Origin: DRVV01 sp038868255
GTDB lineage: Archaea; Thermoproteota; Bathyarchaeia; Bathyarchaeales; Bathycorpusculaceae
Length of the DNA: 8,620 nt
Direction of reading: 5' to 3'
Assembly: GCA_038868255.1 (NCBI GenBank)
Contig: JAWCTJ010000057.1
Location: 1 to 8,620, forward strand
A program made the translations under genes and the position numbers. The notes under the pieces were generated by a model, which was not told where the DNA came from, searched no databases, and worked only from the letters and a program-made list of their open reading frames with translations. Below are positions 1 to 5,487 of the stretch, in pieces (position 1 is the first letter of the stretch; every line of letters starts with the position of its first letter).

Positions 1-891
1 CGCCTCCTCAGCTTTTACATGGGTTCTCAGCAGTTTTACAGCGTCTGGATATTGATCAGTTATGTTTTCCAGTCTTCTTGAGAAAAGCGTGATTTCATCG
101 CCTTTCTTATGAGCCTGTATTCTTTCGCCGTCATACTTGTACTCCGCTATACATTTTCCTCCAAGTTTTTCAAGAATTTCCTCAGGTGATGAAAGTCTCT
201 CAGCAAGCATAGGCCTAATAGGGTTACCTACGATAACATGGAACCTTTTAATTCCTTCAATTCCTTCATAAGCTAGAACCTTGGCGACTCTCCCTAAGTC
301 TGAGGATATATTATAGGCTCTTTCTATGAGCTCTCGTGCTTCTTTACTGCCGCCGTACGCTATGGCTAGAGCGTCTAGAACAGTCATGTCAGCCACACCT
401 AAGCGGAGACTTCCAGTCACTGTTCGCATGATATACTTCGCCTCCTTCGGCTTAGCATCTGATAGAAGTCCAGCAAGAAGCGCGGTTTTCATGTCCACGG
501 CGCCAGAACCCGTAGCCTTGGCCATTTTGTCAAGAGTGTCATAAACTCGGTTAACTGTCAATGGCTGCTGGAAGAAAGTAACCTGTCGCTTCGTTTCAAT
601 GAACTTTTGGGCTGTTTCTCCAATGTCACCGCTCTGTTTTATATCTCCCTCAATTTTCTCTTCAGGCCATCCTGAAGCTCTAGCGAGGGCCTTGATTGCG
701 AGTCTCTCAGCGACTCCTATCTCAAGGTTGACGAAGTCCGGATATAACTTTCCCTGTGTCAAGTAAACGACCTTGTCAATGAGGTCCTTCGGGGTTTTCT
801 TAATCAGTTGAACTAGGAGATCGGTCATTTCAAGCCTCTTAGTTGTAGCTTCGATTTTCTCGTAGATTTCTGCAATTTCAGCGTAATGCAA
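1..891 (-). CDS. lig: ATP-dependent DNA ligase, N-terminal 297 codons (3' end outside window)
   Basis: This gene seals nicks in DNA during replication and repair, using ATP to form a ligase-AMP intermediate. I translated it directly: the frame is open from a TTG at 891-889 to the window edge. Residues 1 to about 220 are the all-helical N-terminal DNA-binding domain. The adenylation domain follows, with GNPIRPMLAE and then nucleotidyltransferase motif I, EYKYDGERIQAH, whose AMP-accepting lysine is about residue 252. That is close to its place in other archaeal ligases of about 560-600 residues. An SRRLENIT segment comes shortly after. The TTG start is chosen because an in-frame TAG lies two codons upstream and a GTGAGGGG SD sits 7 bases before it; the next ATG is about 20 codons in and would trim the N-terminus. 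It lies 59 bases downstream of the nitroreductase on the same strand but has its own TATA-like box. Family assignment is firm; the C-terminal OB domain is outside the window. Confidence 0.93.
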   Translation of the reverse strand, partial: MHYAEIAEIYEKIEATTKRLEMTDLLVQLIKKTPKDLIDKVVYLTQGKLYPDFVNLEIGVAERLAIKALARASGWPEEKIEGDIKQSGDIGETAQKFIETKRQVTFFQQPLTVNRVYDTLDKMAKATGSGAVDMKTALLAGLLSDAKPKEAKYIMRTVTGSLRLGVADMTVLDALAIAYGGSKEARELIERAYNISSDLGRVAKVLAYEGIEGIKRFHVIVGNPIRPMLAERLSSPEEILEKLGGKCIAEYKYDGERIQAHKKGDEITLFSRRLENITDQYPDAVKLLRTHVKAEEA

Positions 892-898
892 AAACTAG

Positions 899-944
899 CC
901 CCTCACATGATTAGGGAGGTTCCCGCAATATATTAATTTTAAAA
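899..944 (-). promoter_or_regulatory. Promoter and Shine-Dalgarno of the DNA ligase gene
   Basis: Read on the minus strand, TTTTAAAA at 944-937 is a plausible TATA box. A start site about 25 bases downstream would fall near 915 and give a leader of roughly 24 bases. That leader contains GTGAGGGG (906-899), ending 7 bases before the TTG start. The SD is clear and decides the non-ATG start. The TATA box is inferred from position only, and an alternative AT-rich stretch at 935-927 would place the start site inside the SD. Confidence 0.45.
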
Positions 945-950
945 GAAGTG

Positions 951-1475
951 TTAATAGTATCCTTCATAATGAATTATCTGTTTAATCGATCTCCTCATAG
1001 GCGGTAAAGGCGCCTCTGCTGGATATCCAATTGGTATTATGGCTACGGGTCTAACCCCATCAGGCATTTTGAGAATCCTTTTAGCCTCCTCCTCTCTGAA
1101 GGCTCCTACCCAGCATGTGCCTAGTCCCATCGCGTATGCTGCTAATATAAGGTTCTGTGCGGCTGCAGCTGTATCCTGTAAGCAATACAGGCTTTTACCT
1201 CGCATGCCATAGCCTTGTGCCGAACGAACCTCGTTGGCGCATACTACAATTACCACAGGGGCTTCCTCGATAAAATACTGACCTAAAGCTGCTTCAGCTA
1301 GTTTCCTCTTTGTTTCAGGATTTCTAACCACTATGAACTCCCAGGGCTGAATATTTCCCGCTGAGGGCGCCCATCTTGCAGCATCAATTAATTTCTCAAC
1401 AACTTCGGCTGACACGTCTTTATCCTTGTAGGCTCTTACGCTACGTCTACCCTTAATAGCCTCAAAAACGTCCAT
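951..1475 (-). CDS. Nitroreductase family FMN-dependent oxidoreductase
   Basis: A 174-residue cytosolic flavoprotein of the nitroreductase/NADH-oxidase family, which uses FMN and NAD(P)H to reduce nitro compounds, quinones or other acceptors; the natural substrate cannot be read from sequence. FMN-phosphate contacts typical of the family are visible as RRSVR at residues 10-14, then PSAGNIQPW at 37-45. The glycine-rich GLGTCWVGAF at 117-126 precedes a PVAIIPIGYP strand at 143-152, and the C-terminus has the usual RR-rich tail. Length matches the short, single-domain archaeal members, which act as homodimers. The ATG start at 1475 has a GATGAGG SD (1490-1484) 8 bases upstream. It is co-oriented with the ligase 59 bases downstream, and is divergent from the ABC permease across a 309-base gap. 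No functional link with ligase is evident. Confidence 0.93.
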   Translation of the reverse strand: MDVFEAIKGRRSVRAYKDKDVSAEVVEKLIDAARWAPSAGNIQPWEFIVVRNPETKRKLAEAALGQYFIEEAPVVIVVCANEVRSAQGYGMRGKSLYCLQDTAAAAQNLILAAYAMGLGTCWVGAFREEEAKRILKMPDGVRPVAIIPIGYPAEAPLPPMRRSIKQIIHYEGYY

Positions 1476-1587
1476 AATTCAATCCTCATCTAATTTCTAT
1501 CACATTTTTCCATATGAAGATTAGCTTTACTTTTTACACGGCAATATGGCTTATGGGAAGCCTTAAGAGCTTGTTGTAAAATCATTG

Positions 1588-1661
1588 TTTTGGATGATGA
1601 ATTGGAGAGTCAATAGAGCTCCGCAGCGATGATGTGACTCACGACGGGCGAACTGACAAAA
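1588..1661 (+). ncRNA. Candidate C/D box guide sRNA (2'-O-methylation guide)
   Basis: A perfect C box ATGATGA lies at 1594-1600 and a D box CTGA at 1653-1656. The 5' flank TTTTG (1588-1592) pairs fully with CAAAA (1657-1661), directly next to the D box. This leaves G-A-U as the three-base bulge before GAUGA, the geometry of the L7Ae-binding kink-turn. An internal C'-like ATGATGT is at 1629-1635. The bases just upstream of the D box, CGACGGGCG at 1642-1650, are complementary to the conserved CGCCCGUCG segment near the 3' end of 16S rRNA. By the D-box-plus-five rule, base 1648 would direct methylation of C1402 (E. coli numbering). Departures from canonical archaeal form: no clear D' box, a 17-base C'-to-D distance instead of about 12, and two unpaired guide bases next to the D box. 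Family rules are established knowledge; the assignment is inference. Confidence 0.45.
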
Positions 1662-1753
1662 GATCACCCTTGGAAATACGCTGCAGCCTCATACAATAGC
1701 CCTCTTAAGGTGCGGAAAACTTATCAGCTGAGACACTAATGAGAAAAGGAAAA

Positions 1754-1779
1754 ATAGCCTAAGAATTGGTTTAGGCTGA
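1754..1779 (+). promoter_or_regulatory. Inverted repeat at the ABC operon promoter, possible metal-repressor operator or 5' hairpin
   Basis: AGCCTAA at 1756-1762 and TTAGGCT at 1771-1777 are perfect inverted copies separated by 8 bases. They end 7 bases before the TTG start of the permease. The extended arms ATAGCCTAA (1754-1762) and TTAGGCTGA (1771-1779) each differ by one base from TTAGSCTAA, the core of the DtxR/IdeR iron-repressor site. A weak TATA-like AAAAATAG at 1750-1757 would place a start site around 1779, so the repeat would lie over the promoter, a usual repressor position in archaea. Alternatively it forms an RNA hairpin in a longer leader. It is not an intrinsic terminator, since no T-run follows. 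The repeat is seen directly; the regulator is inference. Confidence 0.4.
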
Positions 1780-1784
1780 AAACC

Positions 1785-3458
1785 TTGCATTGGAAAAAAG
1801 TAACAATCGTCATTGATGGGCTTTCCTCGAAATCTTTCGTAAGACATGGAATCTACCTGTCTGCATTGATCGCCTTTTTTGCATTAATACTGCTGCCTCC
1901 ACTTCTTGGTGTAGTGATAAAAAGCGGAGCCATGCAGGAGATTCTGAGCAACGGTGAAATTGTATCTCGCGCCCTTACAGCAATAGCGAACTCCCTCGTT
2001 ATAGCGCTAATTGTTTCGGTCCTTAATCTGGTCACAGGGCTCCCTATGGCTTGGCTCATTGCAAGAGGAAAATCTAAGTGGTTAAACGTGCTTGACACGA
2101 TTGCAGATTTACCCTTTATCGTGCCTACAGCAGTGCTTGGATACTCACTTCTGCTCTTCTGGAGTGACCCCGTGGGTCTATCTGCCCTTTTTGGTGGGTC
2201 CCTCGTATCCCCGGGCCTGCTTCTTGTAGTTCTCCTTCATTTCGCATTCTCCTTCCCTGTGGTGGTGAGAGTGCTTGTAGGCGCACTTCTAGACTATAAG
2301 ATGGAATACGAACTTGCTGCCAGAACCTTAGGTGCACCACCAATCACCGCTGTTAGAACGGTTACTCTCGAAATCATTAAACCCTCCATTATAGCTGCTT
2401 TTACGCTGGCCTTTGCAAGGTCCCTTTCGGAAACCGGGGCAACTATGATGGTTGCAGGAACAGCCTTTGAGAATGGCGCTGTGTTTATACAGAACATGAA
2501 AAACGCCTACTCTGCCAGTCCCCCGTTGGTCAGCCAGGCAGAGTATGAGGGTGCCACTGCGTTCGCAAGCATACTGCTGATAGCCCTTTCATGCATCATA
2601 TTTGCTGCGGTACGCCTCATAGGAACCAAGTTTAGATTGGCTGTTCAAAGGACATGGCCAACCACTGAAAGAAAGCTTAGCTATTCCAAGGCTGTAATAA
2701 CAAGGAACACTTTAACCCTTGTTATATTCTTTTTCATTGTGATTATTCCATCCCTTTTTGTGGCGCTTCCAGCTATAGAAGCATTGTTCACAGAAAGTTT
2801 TCCCAAAGCTTTAGCTGGCGTACCACCGTGGAATGATTATTGGGAAAGCATAGCACGATCATATTCCGTAGGAGTTATTGTAACAATTCTAGACATCATA
2901 ATCGGTCTACCCATGGCCATTGTTGTCGCTCGGAAGAGACTGGGCAGGTCCTCATCCATCCTTAACATTCTTGTTGACATTCCAATAATAATCCCCTCAG
3001 TGGCCCTGGGGGCTTCTCTTAGGTTTTTCTGGAAGGAGACTTTAGCCAACGTGCCGGATATTTGGCTTCTCATTTTTGCGCATATGGCGATAACATATCC
3101 ATACTTCGTGCGTTCTATGTCCGCAGCCATAGAAAGGATAGCCATAGAGCTTGAGGAAGCTTCACGAACTTTAGGTGCTAAGCCCTTCGGGGTCTTTAGG
3201 ACAATAATATTTCCGTTAACAAAGTATTCACTTTTCTCCGGTGCAATAATCGTCTTCACTAGGAGCGTAAGTGAAACTGGGGCTACTTTAGCTGTTACAG
3301 ATCTCAAAACTGCCCCAGTAGTGCTTGTTAACTGGGTTAAGGGAAAAATCCCCGTTTCACCTATAGAAATAGGCTTAGGCTGCGGTTTCCTGATAGTAAT
3401 TTCCTTTGTAATCCTGTTAACCCTAAGATTTATCGTTAGAGGTAAAGGAAGATATTAA
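1785..3458 (+). CDS. ABC transporter permease, fused two-domain (iron/thiamine/molybdate-like)
   Basis: This 557-residue inner-membrane protein carries two BPD_transp_1 permease domains in one chain. The first spans about residues 24-285 and the second about 305-550. Each domain has the cytoplasmic EAA loop that contacts the ATPase (174-199 and 457-480) and, about 15-20 residues later, an identical SETGAT motif (215-220 and 496-501), showing internal duplication. Fused permeases of this size are known for ferric iron (FbpB) and thiamine (ThiP) importers, while the (S/E)xGATxMVAG type segment recalls molybdate/sulfate permeases, so the substrate stays open. The TTG start is the only usable one: an in-frame TAG is at 1755-1757 with no ATG or GTG between, and the first membrane helix begins at about residue 24. 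No SD is evident, which fits a near-leaderless mRNA. The ATPase gene follows after 56 bases. No substrate-binding protein gene is in the window. Confidence 0.9.
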   Translation: MHWKKVTIVIDGLSSKSFVRHGIYLSALIAFFALILLPPLLGVVIKSGAMQEILSNGEIVSRALTAIANSLVIALIVSVLNLVTGLPMAWLIARGKSKWLNVLDTIADLPFIVPTAVLGYSLLLFWSDPVGLSALFGGSLVSPGLLLVVLLHFAFSFPVVVRVLVGALLDYKMEYELAARTLGAPPITAVRTVTLEIIKPSIIAAFTLAFARSLSETGATMMVAGTAFENGAVFIQNMKNAYSASPPLVSQAEYEGATAFASILLIALSCIIFAAVRLIGTKFRLAVQRTWPTTERKLSYSKAVITRNTLTLVIFFFIVIIPSLFVALPAIEALFTESFPKALAGVPPWNDYWESIARSYSVGVIVTILDIIIGLPMAIVVARKRLGRSSSILNILVDIPIIIPSVALGASLRFFWKETLANVPDIWLLIFAHMAITYPYFVRSMSAAIERIAIELEEASRTLGAKPFGVFRTIIFPLTKYSLFSGAIIVFTRSVSETGATLAVTDLKTAPVVLVNWVKGKIPVSPIEIGLGCGFLIVISFVILLTLRFIVRGKGRY

Positions 3459-3514
3459 CATGATGGAGTTTAAAACGCACAAAGTGTGCCAAACAATGGA
3501 GGTAGAAATGCCTC

Positions 3515-4621
3515 ATGCCTGATGTCCGCCTAGTAAACGTCACTAAGAAATTTGGCAATGTTTTAGCAGTGGACAGCGTCAGCCTCCACATACGCGATAA
3601 GGAATACTTTTCCCTTCTTGGGCCAAGCGGGTGCGGTAAAACTACACTTCTAAGGCTTATTGCAGGTCTAATTAAGCCAGATAGTGGGGAAATATACATC
3701 GACGACAAACTTGTAAATGATGCCCCCCCTGAGGATAGAGACATTGGATTTGTATTTCAAACCTTCGCGCTTTTCCCGCACATGAACGTCTGGGAAAACG
3801 TGATCTACGGGCCTAGGATAAAAGGCTACGACATGACAAAGGCGGAAAGGATAGGGCATGAGGTTCTAGAGATGGTTAGGCTACATGAGCGTTTAGACGC
3901 CTATCCTAACGAGCTAAGCGGAGGCATGATGCAGAGACTTGCTGTTGCCAGGGCACTGGCTGCAGGAGCGAAGATTCTGCTTCTTGATGAACCTCTCGGA
4001 CAATTAGACGCCAAGGTCAGAAACGAGTTAAGATATGAAATTAGGAGGATGGCTAAAGATCTGGAATTAACAGCCATACATGTAACGCATGATCAAGCAG
4101 AGGCTATGGCCATGTCCGATAGAATAGCAGTGATGAGGAAAGGTAAGATACTGCAAGTAGGTACACCGCAGGAGCTTTACACTAACCCACAGAATCTTTT
4201 CGTTGCCAACTTCATAGGAGGGTCGAACTTCCTTGAAGGGTATATTGTTGAGGCTAAAAGTGAAATAGCTGTGATCGAGTTGCGAGGAGGATTAAGGGTT
4301 AAAGCGATAAATAAAGGTATGAACGTGGGTGAAAGGGTTATCCTCGCCATAAAGCCTGAAACTTTAACTATTCGGAGATATGGAAGGAAAGGCGAAGCCA
4401 ACTTATTTCATGGAGTTATAGAGAGGGTCACCTTTGAGGGCACAACCATAAGATATGAAGTTGAACTTGAAAATCAAGACACCGTTTTAGTCGTCACGCC
4501 CTCATTGACATGCGAATGGTTTACAATGGGAGAAAAGGTTATAGTAAGCTTCCGCCCCGAAAGTGCCCATGTATTCCCCTATCCTGAGGCCGGGCTGAGA
4601 ACGGAGATATCTGTAGAATAA
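3515..4621 (+). CDS. ABC transporter ATP-binding protein with TOBE domain
   Basis: The 368-residue ATPase subunit that powers import through the preceding permease, at the cytoplasmic face of the membrane. It belongs to the MalK/PotA/FbpC type. Visible motifs are Walker A GPSGCGKTT (36-44), Q-loop glutamine 82, signature LSGGMMQ (134-140, with methionine where LSGGQ is usual), Walker B ILLLDEP (154-160, catalytic Glu159), D-loop LGQLD (161-165), and switch His192. Residues 235-355 form the C-terminal TOBE region, which in relatives binds regulatory ligands or the substrate. The start at 3515 has a GGAGGT SD (3498-3503) 11 bases upstream, a long gap; a nearer ATG at 3508 is out of frame and leads to a stop after four codons. 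The eL22-like gene follows after 13 bases. The substrate is not determined; iron, thiamine, an oxyanion or polyamine would all fit this family. Confidence 0.94.
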   Translation: MPDVRLVNVTKKFGNVLAVDSVSLHIRDKEYFSLLGPSGCGKTTLLRLIAGLIKPDSGEIYIDDKLVNDAPPEDRDIGFVFQTFALFPHMNVWENVIYGPRIKGYDMTKAERIGHEVLEMVRLHERLDAYPNELSGGMMQRLAVARALAAGAKILLLDEPLGQLDAKVRNELRYEIRRMAKDLELTAIHVTHDQAEAMAMSDRIAVMRKGKILQVGTPQELYTNPQNLFVANFIGGSNFLEGYIVEAKSEIAVIELRGGLRVKAINKGMNVGERVILAIKPETLTIRRYGRKGEANLFHGVIERVTFEGTTIRYEVELENQDTVLVVTPSLTCEWFTMGEKVIVSFRPESAHVFPYPEAGLRTEISVE

Positions 4622-4634
4622 GGGGAGGTGTAAA

Positions 4635-4910
4635 ATGATGGAAATAAAAATAGACATATCTGATCTAAAGACCGAAGGTGAAGATGTCATAAAGGAGCTT
4701 ACAGGCTTCTTGGCGGAGAAGTTAGGCGTGGATGTGGAAAAATCCGCGGACAATCTGCTTGTAAAGGGCGAAGTTCAAAAAAGGTATCTGCGAGTGCTAC
4801 TGCGCAAGTTCTTGCATAAAAGCGGATTGAAGGAGTACTTCAGGGTTATAAGCAAAGATGAAAACGTCTTAAGCGTTAAAGAGCGTAAAATCTCAGTTGA
4901 AGAAGAATAG
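4635..4910 (+). CDS. rpl22e: Archaeal homologue of ribosomal protein eL22
   Basis: A 91-residue protein that I recognise by similarity to eukaryotic large-subunit protein eL22. The core KRYLRVLLRKFL followed by HKSGLKEYFRVIS (residues 49-73) matches KRYLKYLTKKYL followed by KKNNLRDWLRVVA of human RPL22. The N-terminal EIKIDISD strand and GFLAEKLGV segment align with KFTLDCTH and QFLQERIKV, and both proteins end in an acidic tail. The glycine-rich insertion of the human protein (about 12 residues) and its basic N-terminal extension are missing. A role as an rRNA-binding large-subunit protein is inferred from family. The SD GGAGGTG (4624-4630) is 4 bases from the first ATG and 7 bases from the second at 4638, so translation may begin at the second methionine. 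The gene sits 13 bases after the ABC ATPase stop and is probably cotranscribed with it. Confidence 0.85.
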   Translation: MMEIKIDISDLKTEGEDVIKELTGFLAEKLGVDVEKSADNLLVKGEVQKRYLRVLLRKFLHKSGLKEYFRVISKDENVLSVKERKISVEEE

Positions 4911-4914
4911 CCCT

Positions 4915-5295
4915 CTACTCTTTTTGTCTTTTACGTTTTTTCTTAGAACCTTCCTCCTGAAGCAAGAAGATATAGTGTCTCGCAGCGTAAGCTTCCCTGT
5001 AGGCATCTAAAAGATCCCCTTTCGTCAATGCATTTATGGACTGCTTTATCAGTTCATATACTGAAGTGAGCGTTTCACGCGTCTCCTTCTTCCTCGGTAG
5101 GTTTGATATCCACTCAGATGGGTTGTTATCTTCAAATTTTAATGAAAATAGCAGAAGAGCATGTTCAAGCTCCGATGCGATATGCCAGACATCATTCTCC
5201 AAAGCTTCCACATCTTTGTTATCCGTTGACAGTGCATCTTCAAGGTATTGCATTGCCGTCGACAAAGCCTTCGATATCTTTTCCTGAATTGACAT
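4915..5295 (-). CDS. Conserved-looking helical protein of unknown function, basic C-terminus
   Basis: A 126-residue cytosolic protein that I do not recognise. It is predicted to be almost entirely helical: amphipathic stretches at about 1-22, 27-55, 73-91 and 95-114 suggest a four-helix bundle, and a loop with NNPSEW lies near 57-62. The C-terminus SKKKRKRQKE (117-126) is strongly basic and could bind nucleic acid or the ribosome. Arg100 and His107 in the last helix (R-x6-H) loosely resemble the HEPN RNase motif, but one weak motif does not establish that family. The start ATG at 5295 has no SD; a TATA-like box about 22 bases upstream suggests a leaderless mRNA. It converges on the eL22 gene with 4 bases between stop codons, and is divergent from the FAH-family gene. 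Confidence 0.75.
   Translation of the reverse strand: MSIQEKISKALSTAMQYLEDALSTDNKDVEALENDVWHIASELEHALLLFSLKFEDNNPSEWISNLPRKKETRETLTSVYELIKQSINALTKGDLLDAYREAYAARHYIFLLQEEGSKKKRKRQKE
4921..4941 (+). terminator. Oligo-T terminator of the ABC/eL22 operon
   Basis: Three T-tracts on the plus strand, at 4921-4925, 4929-4932 and 4936-4941, begin 11 bases after the eL22 stop. Archaeal RNA polymerase terminates at such oligo-T runs without needing a hairpin. The same bases, read on the opposite strand, encode the lysine/arginine-rich C-terminus of the 126-residue protein. Confidence 0.55.
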
Positions 5296-5313
5296 TTAAT
5301 CAGCCTTGGGCTC

Positions 5314-5321
5314 AATATAAT
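5314..5321 (-). promoter_or_regulatory. TATA-like box of the 126-residue protein gene (leaderless)
   Basis: On the minus strand ATTATATT at 5321-5314 lies about 22 bases before the ATG at 5295. With the usual archaeal TATA-to-start distance of about 25 bases, transcription would begin at or very close to the ATG. This fits the lack of any SD before this gene. The box is seen in the sequence; the start site is inferred. Confidence 0.4.
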
Positions 5322-5441
5322 GTTCCGTTTTTTATTTGTTTCGCTAAACGTTGTTCCTTCCCTTCGATAAAGAACAGCAGCTCAAGCTAACCCTTGGCAA
5401 ACGCTTAACTCATAATCATGTCCAAATCCACCGGATAACCC

Positions 5442-5449
5442 TTATAGAT
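5442..5449 (+). promoter_or_regulatory. TATA-like box of the FAH-family gene
   Basis: TTATAGAT at 5442-5449 would put a start site near 5470, giving a short leader of about 18 bases that contains AAAAGGG (5475-5481), a modest SD 6 bases before the ATG at 5488. It forms the plus-strand half of the 192-base divergent promoter region, 5296-5487. Nothing else recognisable was found in that region. Confidence 0.35.
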
Positions 5450-5487
5450 CAGAGCTCTCTAAACAAAGAGTCCTAAAAGGGTCTATT

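Larger units (their letters stand above)
1476..1784. other. Divergent intergenic region between nitroreductase and ABC permease
   Basis: This 309-base gap has no convincing protein-coding frame on either strand. It holds the nitroreductase SD at its left end, a candidate C/D box sRNA at 1588-1661, and an inverted repeat at 1754-1779 against the permease start. A 6-base pair of complementary blocks, GCAGCG (1623-1628) and CGCTGC (1679-1684), could form a stem competing with the sRNA fold. A seven-codon ATG reading frame at 1739-1762 (MRKGKIA) is too short to call. The stretch 1685-1738 shows nothing I can interpret. Confidence 0.7.

Noticed and set aside
326..544. 72-codon open frame on the plus strand
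   Set aside because: It is antisense to the DNA ligase reading frame, which runs open through the whole interval and carries ligase motifs.
1629..1690. Possible riboswitch (TPP-like CTGA...ACCC segments; GCAGCG/CGCTGC stem at 1623-1628 and 1679-1684)
   Set aside because: The conserved TPP core segments are absent and no other riboswitch consensus fits. The 6-bp stem would form a pseudoknot with the C/D closing stem, whose geometry is the better match.
1739..1762. Seven-codon upstream ORF (MRKGKIA) before the permease
   Set aside because: It is too short to judge, has no clear SD, and probably lies upstream of the transcription start if the promoter is where inferred.
1756..1778. Intrinsic terminator hairpin
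   Set aside because: No T-run follows the hairpin and it lies directly before a start codon, so an operator or leader hairpin is more likely.
2837..3307. 156-codon open frame on the minus strand inside the permease gene
   Set aside because: It is antisense to a strongly motif-supported permease, has no recognisable domain, and its composition mirrors the membrane helices of the other strand.
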